Shown here piece after piece: positions 1 to 5,129 of a stretch of DNA of 6,444 nt (the first letter of the stretch is position 1; each line of letters opens with the position of its first letter). The position numbers and the translations under genes are program-made. This DNA comes from JBCCBV01 sp039033855 (lineage in GTDB: Bacteria; Planctomycetota; Phycisphaerae; Phycisphaerales; Phycisphaeraceae), in the NCBI GenBank assembly GCA_039033855.1, contig JBCCBV010000042.1, forward strand, positions 1 to 6,444, in the 5' to 3' direction. The notes under the pieces were generated by a model, which made no database searches, was not told the DNA's origin, and saw only the letters and a program-made list of their open reading frames with translations.

Positions 1-2
1 CC

Positions 3-383
3 AACCCCGCCGACGACAAGCGCGCCACCCGACTCAAGAAAGACGTCCTCCGCGGCTCGCTCGACCTCCTGGTCCTCGCCGTCCTCGTCGATGGCCCGGC
101 CCACGGCTACGCCCTCCAAAAGAAACTCGCCCACACCACCGGCCAAACCCTCCCGGCCGGCACCCTCTACCCCCTCCTCCACCGCCTCGAAGCCGAGCAC
201 CTGGTCTCCGCCACCTGGGACCACGCCACCAAACGCCCCCGCAAACGCTACGAACTCACCCCCGCCGGACAAAAACGACTCCAACGCGACGGCGCCGACT
301 GGCAAGCCTTCGTCGCCCGCATCCACGGCCTGCTGCTCCCCGCACTCCGACAACTCCAACACCACCCCCCACCCCCGGAATAA
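3..383 (+). CDS. PadR-family transcriptional regulator (5' end outside window)
   Basis: This is a winged-helix DNA-binding repressor of the PadR family, acting in the cytoplasm. The visible frame runs from the window edge to TAA at 381-383, giving 126 residues. It has no in-frame ATG, so the true start lies upstream. Family signatures are clear: RGSLDLLVLAVL near residues 17-28, HGYAL at 34-38 (first helices of the winged helix), GTLYPLLHRLE at 53-63 (recognition helix) and RKRYELTPAG in the wing. A short amphipathic C-terminal helix (dimer arm) follows, ending in His/Pro-rich residues. PadR proteins of this size consist of this domain almost alone, so only a few residues should be missing. 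The next gene downstream encodes a HAAS-like membrane protein, the usual partner of PadR regulators, which suggests co-function. The target operator and ligand cannot be told from the sequence. Confidence 0.9.
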   Translation, partial: NPADDKRATRLKKDVLRGSLDLLVLAVLVDGPAHGYALQKKLAHTTGQTLPAGTLYPLLHRLEAEHLVSATWDHATKRPRKRYELTPAGQKRLQRDGADWQAFVARIHGLLLPALRQLQHHPPPPE

Positions 384-393
384 ACCCCGGAAA

Positions 394-419
394 CCGGTGG
401 CACGGGCGTCTCGCCCGTG
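394..419. repeat. Dispersed palindromic repeat, family A copy 1
   Basis: Positions 401-408 (CACGGGCG) pair perfectly with 412-419 (CGCCCGTG) around the loop TCT. The element starts with CCGGTGG and lies 10 bases after the padR stop. A second copy at 2215-2240 differs at 3 of 26 positions. The core GGCGTCTCGCCC is shared. The form is REP-like. Confidence 0.7.
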
Positions 420-458
420 ATGCCTCTGCCTTCGCCCCATGCATAACTCAAAGACACG

Positions 459-488
459 TCTGCTTTAGCCCCGGGCTCCGCCCGGGGG
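459..488. repeat. Dispersed palindromic repeat, family B copy 1
   Basis: Positions 469-476 (CCCCGGGC) pair perfectly with 480-487 (GCCCGGGG) around the 3-base loop TCC. The flank TCTGCTT at 459-465 is part of the repeat, because the copy at 2569-2598 has the same flank and the same stem. The copies differ only in the loop, two bases between flank and stem, and the last base. Confidence 0.75.
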
Positions 489-639
489 TTCTCCCGCAAA
501 CCAAAGCCCATGCCTGCCGGTCAACAACTTCCCATTGCCTGCGACTCGGCTTCTGAGAACCCGGCCACCCAGCCCCACCCACGCACAACCGGCCACGCAC
601 TGACCGGCTTAAAGAACCCAAACTCCCGGGAACACCATC

Positions 640-2076
640 ATGTCCGAACGCGAGTTCGAAGCCTACCTCGCCGCCCTCGCCAAGCTCACCGGCCTGTCGC
701 CCGCCCAACGCGACGCCATCGCTCAGGAACTCCGCGACCACATGGAGTCCCGCCTCGAAGCCCTCTACGACCAGGGCCTCGACCGCGACGCCGCCATCGA
801 CCAGGCCCTCGAAGAGTTTGGCGACGCCAACCTCCTGGCCCGCAACCTCGCCGCCCCCAAACGCCAAGCCCTCCGGAGACGCCTCGTGAACACCTCCCTC
901 GCCACCGCCGCACTCGCCGCACTCGCCGTGGTCCTGACCACCTCTCTCCTGCCCGCGTCCAACCCCGGCGCCGCGCCGCCCGCCACCGCGCAGCAACAAC
1001 CCGACACCCCACGAAGCGACGGCCTTCAGGCCGTAGCCGAGCCCACGCAATCGGACGCTTCGCCGTCCCAACGCGGCGCCGGCGGCCGCGCCAACCGCGG
1101 CGCCGGCGGTTTCGGCGCCGCCGACCCCGCCGACCGTCAGTTCGTTTACGTCATGGGCGATTCCCCACGCCCCGGCGCCTACGCCCTGCCGCCCCAAGGC
1201 CTGACCCTCCGCCAACTCATCGCGTCCGCCGGCGGGCTCCCGGGCAACCTGCCCGAAGACCGCATCCACGTCACCGTCTTCACCGCCGGCGACAACGCGC
1301 CACGCCTCGACGCCCCGCTGGCCGAACTCATCCAGCCCGGTCAGCCCGCCCCCACCGTCCAGGCCGACGAAATCGTCACCCTCCGCCGACTGCCCGGCAT
1401 CGGCGACCCCAACGTCCAAACCGTCGTCATCGACCTCACCGAACTCCTGGTCCTCGCCACCGGCTACGAGGGCGCAGACCTCTACCAAAACAGCTGGATC
1501 CTCGACCAGCAAGACCACCTCATCGCCACCCTCGTCGAAAACGCCCAAGGCATGGGCTTCGACAGCGACGAAGACCTCGCCTCGGTCACCTGCTGGATGG
1601 GCGTGCTCACCCTCGTCGGCACCGAACCCGCGCTCGAACAAGTCCAGAAGCACATCCGGCAGCTCCACCGCGAACTCGAAGAACGCGACGCCCTGCGTCA
1701 AGCCCGCCGCGACGAAGCCCGGGCGCAAGAGAGAGAACAGATACTCGAACAAATGGCGATGCAGCAAGCCGAAGTCGCCGAGCGACGCGCCGCGGAGTTG
1801 CGCCACGAAATCACCACGATCAACCAGGAGATCACCAAGCAAGGCCTGCGCATCGGCGACGAAAAACGCGCCCTCGAAATCCATCGCCTCGAACTCGCCC
1901 AGTACAGAGACAACGAGGAAGCAAAAACCCAAGACGACTACCAAGTCCAAGTCGCCCGGAAACAAGCAAGCATCGAGGGCTCCGAAGCCGAACTCTCCGC
2001 CGCGATCGAACGCCACGACCAGCTCCAAGAACGACGACAAGCGCTCCAAGCCGAGCTCGAACGGCTCAGCGACTGA
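640..2076 (+). CDS. HAAS-like/TM/SLBB/secretin-N1-like/coiled-coil membrane protein
   Basis: This 478-residue single-pass membrane protein is probably the partner of the upstream PadR regulator. Residues 1-75 are helical and resemble the HAAS/permease-prefix domain (FEAYLAALAKLTGLSP, RDAIAQELRDHMESRLE, ALEEFGDANLLARNL), expected in the cytoplasm. A hydrophobic helix at about 84-104 follows, preceded by the Lys/Arg-rich KRQALRRR, giving an N-in topology. A Gln/Pro/Gly-rich linker (105-166) leads to an SLBB-like beta-grasp domain (about 168-250: YVMGDSPRPGAYALPPQGLT, then LIASAGGLPG). Residues 260-345 resemble the N1-like segment of planctomycete secretin-type proteins (VIDLTELL, then GVLTLVGTEPALEQVQKHIR). 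Residues 340-478 form a long charged coiled coil. The start at 640 is the only ATG that keeps the whole HAAS-like domain; its ribosome binding site is weak (CGGGAA). No enzyme motif is seen. Function is inferred to be envelope sensing. An alternative is a structural or export protein with a borrowed N-terminus. Confidence 0.85.
   Translation: MSEREFEAYLAALAKLTGLSPAQRDAIAQELRDHMESRLEALYDQGLDRDAAIDQALEEFGDANLLARNLAAPKRQALRRRLVNTSLATAALAALAVVLTTSLLPASNPGAAPPATAQQQPDTPRSDGLQAVAEPTQSDASPSQRGAGGRANRGAGGFGAADPADRQFVYVMGDSPRPGAYALPPQGLTLRQLIASAGGLPGNLPEDRIHVTVFTAGDNAPRLDAPLAELIQPGQPAPTVQADEIVTLRRLPGIGDPNVQTVVIDLTELLVLATGYEGADLYQNSWILDQQDHLIATLVENAQGMGFDSDEDLASVTCWMGVLTLVGTEPALEQVQKHIRQLHRELEERDALRQARRDEARAQEREQILEQMAMQQAEVAERRAAELRHEITTINQEITKQGLRIGDEKRALEIHRLELAQYRDNEEAKTQDDYQVQVARKQASIEGSEAELSAAIERHDQLQERRQALQAELERLSD
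1014..1043 (+). repeat. Palindromic element inside the HAAS-SLBB gene
   Basis: ACGGCCT at 1019-1025 and AGGCCGT at 1028-1034 form an inverted repeat, best folded as a 6-bp stem with a TTCA loop. It lies in frame in the low-complexity linker between the membrane helix and the SLBB domain and encodes roughly SDGLQAVAEP. The local residues do not fit the surrounding Pro/Ala/Gln composition. This suggests a short mobile palindrome captured by a tolerant linker. No second copy was seen in the window. Confidence 0.45.
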
Positions 2077-2160
2077 AGCGCCACAGGCAAGGGGCTGTAA
2101 TCAGACCCGCAGACCAAGCTCTTGCTCCTGATCCCGGCTCCTGGGCTTCCATCCTTTCTG

Positions 2161-2196
2161 CATCCGGTCCATCCCGTCTCAAACTCCGCCTCCGAT
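2161..2196. repeat. CATCC-type repeat, copy 1
   Basis: The element begins CATCCGGTCCATCCCGTC, itself a doubled CATCC-x4 unit, and continues into CTCCGCCTCCG. Its first 29 bases are identical to copy 3 at 2492-2520. GATCCCGCCC follows at 2204-2213, as it also does after copy 2. Confidence 0.75.
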
Positions 2197-2214
2197 CTGC
2201 CGTGATCCCGCCCT

Positions 2215-2240
2215 CCGGTGGCGCCGGCGTCTCGCCCGGG
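2215..2240. repeat. Dispersed palindromic repeat, family A copy 2
   Basis: This element aligns without gaps to 394-419, with 3 differences in 26 bases. It shares CCGGTGG and the core GGCGTCTCGCCC. The stem is decayed here, with one internal mismatch, unlike the perfect copy 1. Confidence 0.6.
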
Positions 2241-2263
2241 ACGCGGTGCGCGACCATCGCGGT

Positions 2264-2291
2264 ACGAGGCCCGACCGTGAGGGAGGGCGGC
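2264..2291. repeat. ACCGTGAGGG-family repeat, upstream variant
   Basis: It reads ACGAGGCCCGACCGTGAGGG followed by AGGGCGGC. It shares GACCGTGAGGG and the preceding GAGSC block with the two copies after the E1 beta gene (6233-6262 and 6277-6306). From memory, similar strings are widespread in planctomycete intergenic DNA; that is recollection, not a search result. Confidence 0.5.
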
Positions 2292-2443
2292 ACGCCGCCA
2301 TCCACGCCGATGCCGGACCAATGTCCGCTTCTGCCCGAGCGACCCCGCATCCCGCCAGCGATCGAAACAAAGACCCGCCTTTCCGCACCCTCTCCCGCGG
2401 CAAGCCGCGTCGCTTCCGCACACTCCGCGTCTCATCCCTTCCC

Positions 2444-2476
2444 CATCCGGTTCATCCCGTCCAATCTCCGCCTCCG
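2444..2476. repeat. CATCC-type repeat, copy 2
   Basis: CATCCGGTTCATCCCGTC differs from copies 1 and 3 by one base in the first 18. CAAT then replaces TCAAA before CTCCGCCTCCG. GATCCCGCCC follows at 2482-2491, and copy 3 begins 48 bases after this one. Confidence 0.7.
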
Positions 2477-2491
2477 CTCCCGATCCCGCCC

Positions 2492-2520
2492 CATCCGGTC
2501 CATCCCGTCTCAAACTCCGC
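2492..2520. repeat. CATCC-type repeat, copy 3
   Basis: All 29 bases are identical to positions 2161-2189, although 300 bases lie between them. It directly follows the GATCCCGCCC end of copy 2, so copies 2 and 3 are in tandem with a 48-base period. Confidence 0.75.
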
Positions 2521-2568
2521 TTCCCCCGGCGGCGCCTACGCCCCCATCGCGCCGCGCAATCCGCCAAC

Positions 2569-2598
2569 TCTGCTTCCGCCCCGGGCGCTGCCCGGGGA
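2569..2598. repeat. Dispersed palindromic repeat, family B copy 2
   Basis: The stem CCCCGGGC (2579-2586) / GCCCGGGG (2590-2597) is identical to that at 469-487, with loop GCT instead of TCC and the same TCTGCTT flank. Conservation of stem and flank with a variable loop fits a REP-type element. Confidence 0.75.
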
Positions 2599-2764
2599 TG
2601 CGTCGTGTCACCCCGCCCGCTGTAATGCACCCCGGCCGCACAACGTCTGTTGATCAACCACGGCAGCCCCGTTGCGCAACCACCACCCACGCCAGGGGCG
2701 CCCGCGCCCGGCCGTGACGTATCTTGACCCGACCCGCCATCCCCCCTCCGCACGGACCCTCGCC

Positions 2765-3640
2765 ATGCCCGCACCCCGCGCCGCCCTTTCCCTTTCCCTC
2801 GCCCTGGGCGTAGCCTGCCCTGCCTTTGCGCAAGACAGCCCCGTCTCCGCGCAGCACGACGAAGCCGTCGCAAACGCCCGCCCGGCCACGCAGCCCGGCG
2901 CTCAAACCACCGAGAACGTCGATCCACACGTCGATCTGCTCGCCCACCAGGCCGCGATGGACCGCGCCCAGACCTGGGTCCAAGACGCCCGGGCCAAACG
3001 CGAGCGCACCGCCGGGGTCCTCGAAGTCGCCGGCGTCAACGACCCCGAGGAACTCCAACACGCGCTTCGGGCCGTGGACCGCGAAATCGAACTCGCCGAG
3101 CAAGCCTTCGCGCAATATCAGCAGCGTTACCGCCAGCTCGTCGCCGCCCAAGACGCTGGCCTGGACGCGCCGCCCGCCGAGGACAACACCGACGCCGTGG
3201 CCGAGGCCGCAGTCAACGCCGAAGCCGACGCCAAGCCGCAGCCCGACTGGCTCGCCCAGGACCCCGTGTTCTTGCAACTGCAAGAACAACAACGCGCCTT
3301 GGACCTCGCCGACCAGAACCTCGCCGCGCAAGGCTACGGCGAAGGCCACCCCGCCCGCCGACAACTCGCCGCGCAGCGCAGCGCCTTGGAACGCCGGATC
3401 GCCGAGTATCGAGCCCAGGTCGAACAAGCCGGCCCCGCCGCCACGCCGCTCCACCACCTCGAGCAGGCCCGCCAAGCGCTGCAACAACAACTCCGCAACC
3501 TGGAAGCCCAACGCGAATCCGTCGTCGCCCGCTACGGCCCGGACCACCCGGCGGTCCGGCAGATCGACCAGGCCCGCCTGACCCTGGAGTCGGAACTCCG
3601 CCGCCTCAACCTCGAGATCCAGCCGCCCGACCCGCAGTAA
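2765..3640 (+). CDS. Secreted coiled-coil protein with two Wzz-like GxxHP motifs
   Basis: This is a 291-residue exported protein of unknown function. The start at 2765 is preferred because it opens a classic signal peptide (MPAPRAALSLSLALGVACPA) with a likely cut after AFA at residue 22. An in-frame ATG at 2672 would bury that signal behind 31 Pro/Arg-rich residues. The mature protein is Gln/Ala/Glu-rich and mostly coiled coil (about 60-130 and 165-285), broken by an acidic low-complexity linker at 133-160. Two related segments each carry an aromatic-Gly-x-x-His-Pro motif: YGEGHP at 191-196 and YGPDHP at 257-262, each followed by a heptad-rich helix. The same signature occurs in the periplasmic coiled coils of Wzz/GumC chain-length proteins, but there are no flanking membrane helices or kinase here. 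It probably acts in the periplasm or envelope. The upstream neighbour is an SLBB protein, 688 bases away, so co-transcription is doubtful. Confidence 0.8.
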   Translation: MPAPRAALSLSLALGVACPAFAQDSPVSAQHDEAVANARPATQPGAQTTENVDPHVDLLAHQAAMDRAQTWVQDARAKRERTAGVLEVAGVNDPEELQHALRAVDREIELAEQAFAQYQQRYRQLVAAQDAGLDAPPAEDNTDAVAEAAVNAEADAKPQPDWLAQDPVFLQLQEQQRALDLADQNLAAQGYGEGHPARRQLAAQRSALERRIAEYRAQVEQAGPAATPLHHLEQARQALQQQLRNLEAQRESVVARYGPDHPAVRQIDQARLTLESELRRLNLEIQPPDPQ

Positions 3641-3703
3641 CCCCGTACGAACCACGAGCGCTCGCAACGGATCGCAATGAAGCCGCGTTGGCTCGACCCG
3701 CAG

Positions 3704-4255
3704 TCAGTCGGTCTGTGATCCCACGACGGGCTGCGTCGCCGGCGCCGTGTCCGCGGACGCTGCAACCGCCGGGGGCGTTACTGCTTCCGGGGGCGCCGCC
3801 ACCCCGCCGGCCGTTCGATCCAGCCAAGACGAGAACTTGTCCGGGTCGTCGAGCCCGCCCGCTTGCATCGCGTACACAGGACCCGGCTCGCCGGCAGGCC
3901 CGACCCACTGCACGTGCGGGATCGCACGCACCCCCAACCGATCCAGCAACACCCCCGCGTCGCCCGGCGTGTCCGCATCGACCATCAACGGCGACGCCAA
4001 CGCACCCAGCTTCGCCTGTACGCCCGCGTCGGTCAGCACGTCCTTCTTGAACACCCGGCAGGGCCCGCACCAGTCGGCCGTGACATACAGCAGCACCGGC
4101 CGGCCTTGCTCAACGGACGCGGCCTGGGCCTCGGCCAGCGACGGCGCCCACACCCCGCCCAGCGCGGCCGGGTCCACCGACTCCGCCGGCCGAAGCACGA
4201 ACCAGGCCGCCAACCCCACCAGCACCACCGCAATCCACGGGCGAATCGACTTCAT
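3704..4255 (-). CDS. Membrane-anchored thioredoxin-like protein
   Basis: This 183-residue thiol-disulfide protein faces the periplasm. Residues 5-21 form one hydrophobic anchor (signal-anchor type, after MKSIRP). The thioredoxin fold spans about 32-148. The redox site is D61-W62-C63-G64-P65-C66, with both cysteines present, followed by RVFKKDVL. The cis-proline is P113 in VRAIPHVQW, preceded by the substrate-loop residue I112. The style matches the thioredoxin_7/DsbD-gamma-like group. An Ala/Pro/Thr-rich tail of about 35 residues follows and is probably disordered. The start at 4255 is chosen because GAGAGGA lies 8 bases upstream and the anchor begins right there; an ATG at 4324 would add 23 unlike residues. 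It probably reduces or isomerises envelope disulfides; the substrate is unknown. It converges with the coiled-coil gene, with 63 bases between the stops and no obvious terminator. Confidence 0.88.
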   Translation of the reverse strand: MKSIRPWIAVVLVGLAAWFVLRPAESVDPAALGGVWAPSLAEAQAASVEQGRPVLLYVTADWCGPCRVFKKDVLTDAGVQAKLGALASPLMVDADTPGDAGVLLDRLGVRAIPHVQWVGPAGEPGPVYAMQAGGLDDPDKFSSWLDRTAGGVAAPPEAVTPPAVAASADTAPATQPVVGSQTD

Positions 4256-4563
4256 CCAATCGTTCCTCTCAAAGCACATCAACCGCACCGCGTCCACGGC
4301 GTCTACCCCACCACCAACCGGCAACCGCCGCGCTTGATTCGCGCACCGAGACCCGACAAGCGCCTACTGGCAAAAGCCTAAACCATCCAAACGCCAAGAG
4401 TTTGTTCAGGTTCCACGGCTGGATCGAGTCCGGCCGAGCTCAATCAGACCGCAGCGCAATAAACCCGCATGGCCGCGCGAAGCAGGGGGGCTCCACGCAT
4501 CACGACCAGCTAGTCAGACCGCCCATCGGAACCGGCCACCCAATTACAGTGACATCCAGGCGG
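4256..4563. other. Non-coding gap between thioredoxin-like and FlgM-like genes
   Basis: This gap of 308 bases should hold the promoter of the thioredoxin-like gene and the 3' end of the FlgM-like transcript, both on the minus strand. Only the ribosome binding site next to the thioredoxin start is clear. No convincing promoter pair, terminator hairpin, repeat or RNA gene was recognised. Confidence 0.5.
4264..4270 (-). promoter_or_regulatory. Ribosome binding site of thioredoxin-like gene
   Basis: Read on the minus strand this is GAGAGGA, with 8 bases before the ATG at 4255-4253. It fixes that start over the in-frame ATG codons further upstream. Confidence 0.7.
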
Positions 4564-4821
4564 TCAACCGTCGGCAGGGCGGTGCGACAGCCGCATCGCC
4601 AACCGGTCGATCGTCGCGTCGATCCGCTCGGGCGTCTCGTACAAGCCCGAATCAATCAGCAACCGGATCCGCCGAAGACGCTCGGCCTGATCCTCCACCC
4701 GTGCAATCACCGGGGTTTCGGATACGCCTGAAGCTTCGGGGGCCCCGGCAACTTCCGGGGCTTCCGGGGCATCGGAGTCAAACACAGACGAGTCAGAAAA
4801 TGCGTGCGTCCAAGCGTCCAT
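4564..4821 (-). CDS. Small FlgM-like (anti-sigma-28-type) protein
   Basis: This is an 85-residue soluble protein. Its C-terminal half (about 43-79) reads ERLRRIRLLIDSGLYETPER and then IDATIDRLAMRL. That is the two-helix pattern of FlgM-type anti-sigma factors as found in planctomycetes: a basic helix, an I-x-x-G-x-Y-E-T turn, then a helix ending in D-R-L. The N-terminal half is acidic and Ala/Pro-rich, probably disordered, as expected for the FlgM family. If it is FlgM, it would bind and hold back the flagellar sigma factor FliA; no flagellar gene is nearby to support this. The start at 4821 is chosen for GAAAGGA, 6 bases upstream; the upstream in-frame extension to 5016 is Arg-rich and unlike a protein. 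DNA at 4752-4769 is a perfect tandem 9-mer encoding APEAPE. It is divergent from the E1 beta gene. Confidence 0.7.
   Translation of the reverse strand: MDAWTHAFSDSSVFDSDAPEAPEVAGAPEASGVSETPVIARVEDQAERLRRIRLLIDSGLYETPERIDATIDRLAMRLSHRPADG
4752..4769. repeat. Tandem 9-base repeat in the FlgM-like gene
   Basis: CTTCCGGGG occurs twice in direct succession, with a related CTTCGGGG at 4734-4741. The units keep the reading frame and code for Ala-Pro-Glu triplets in the disordered N-terminal half, so slippage here would change linker length without breaking the gene. Confidence 0.6.
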
Positions 4822-4827
4822 AACGAG

Positions 4828-4834
4828 TCCTTTC
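4828..4834 (-). promoter_or_regulatory. Ribosome binding site of FlgM-like gene
   Basis: On the minus strand this reads GAAAGGA, with a 6-base spacer to the ATG at 4821-4819. It decides the start of the small gene. Confidence 0.7.
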
Positions 4835-4987
4835 TTAGGGCCATGCCCCACGGGAACAATTCCCTCCCGCCGGCCTCTATCCCCACGGCCCGATCTCTGC
4901 CGACGACTCCGGTCGGCCAATCGCATCGAACCTGGGTCAGGCCGTGATCGCGGCCTTCCGTGCCGCGTTGCGATCTTGCTTACGCAT

Positions 4988-5016
4988 AGTGTAGACACCG
5001 CGTTCACCCGAACCAA
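4988..5016 (-). promoter_or_regulatory. Candidate sigma-70 promoter for the FlgM-like gene
   Basis: On the minus strand, TTGGTT (5016-5011) and TACACT (4993-4988) are separated by exactly 17 bases. They match the -35 and -10 consensus at 3 and 4 of 6 positions. Transcription would start near 4981. The spacing is good but the match is modest. Confidence 0.35.
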
Positions 5017-5117
5017 CGTTCATCCGCACAAATGCCGGCTCGGGCCAGTCCTCGAGCCCATCGATCCCGCCACACGCCGAAGCCGTTAAGCCCCGCCGAC
5101 CCCCGGGCCCCATCCCC

Positions 5118-5123
5118 TACAAT
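5118..5123 (+). promoter_or_regulatory. -10 box abutting the E1 beta start (likely leaderless)
   Basis: TACAAT matches TATAAT at 5 of 6 positions and ends 6 bases before the ATG at 5130. The transcription start would therefore fall at or within a base or two of the A of ATG. No Shine-Dalgarno sequence is present, and no -35 box is seen at 16-18 bases upstream (the region reads GCCGAC). Confidence 0.5.
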
Positions 5124-5129
5124 CCCGCC

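Larger units (their letters stand above)
384..639. other. Spacer between padR-like and HAAS genes, carrying two hairpins
   Basis: The spacer is 256 bases long, which is long for a PadR/HAAS pair (these genes commonly abut or overlap). It contains two perfect 8-bp hairpins (401-419 and 469-487), each with a second copy in the 2077-2764 gap. No U-tract follows either stem, so they are not convincing intrinsic terminators. No clear sigma-70 promoter was seen before the ATG at 640. Read-through from padR remains possible. Confidence 0.6.
2077..2764. other. Non-coding repeat island of 688 bases
   Basis: No credible gene was found here; the open frames lack family resemblance and run through repeats. 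The island holds three copies of a CATCCGGT-type repeat (2161-2196, 2444-2476, 2492-2520), one degenerate copy of hairpin family A (2215-2240), one copy of the ACCGTGAGGG family (2264-2291), a perfect copy of hairpin family B (2569-2598) and a perfect 10-bp palindrome, GTTGATCAAC, at 2649-2658. The promoter of the following gene should lie at its right end, but no good sigma-70 pair was found. TATCTT at 2719-2724 is a weak -10 candidate without a -35 partner. Confidence 0.65.
4822..5129. other. Divergent intergenic region between FlgM-like and E1 beta genes
   Basis: This 308-base region lies between two divergent starts. It holds the ribosome binding site and a candidate sigma-70 promoter for the minus-strand FlgM-like gene (4988-5016), and a TACAAT box just before the E1 beta start. 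No RNA gene or repeat was recognised. The coordinates leave roughly 160 bases of leader for the FlgM-like message. Confidence 0.55.

Noticed and set aside
401..487. Intrinsic terminators after padR
   Set aside because: The stems are strong but no T-run follows either of them, and both occur as dispersed repeats elsewhere in the window.
448..2049. A 533-codon open frame on the minus strand over the HAAS-SLBB gene
   Set aside because: It is the mirror of a gene with C-rich third positions. It shows Gly/Val/Asp-rich filler and no domain, while the plus-strand frame has clear domains.
2161..2520. CRISPR array
   Set aside because: There are only three copies, with unequal spacing (about 280 and 48 bases), one copy is diverged, and there are no uniform spacers or cas genes.
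2246..2653. A 135-codon plus-strand frame in the repeat island
   Set aside because: It is made almost wholly of repeat copies, is Pro/Ser/Arg-rich, and has no ribosome binding site.
510..2717. A 735-codon plus-strand open frame running through a gene and the repeat island
   Set aside because: Its translation is an Arg/Pro-rich shifted frame over the 640-2076 gene and then repeat DNA. The HAAS-like and SLBB domains lie in another frame.
2672..2764. Upstream start for the secreted coiled-coil protein
   Set aside because: It would place 31 Pro/Arg/His-rich residues before a clean signal peptide. The ATG at 2765 fits better.
2765..2830. Lipoprotein signal at GVAC (residues 15-18)
   Set aside because: Position -3 to the cysteine is Gly rather than Leu/Val/Ile, and AFA at residues 20-22 is a good signal peptidase I site. 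A lipoprotein is possible but less likely.
1938..3667. Long minus-strand frames across the repeat island and coiled-coil gene
   Set aside because: They are Arg/Gly-rich without a fold or start signal, and the plus-strand gene has a signal peptide and coiled-coil heptads.
3641..3703. Bidirectional terminator between the convergent genes
   Set aside because: Only a short CGAGCGCTCG palindrome is present and there are no flanking A or T runs.
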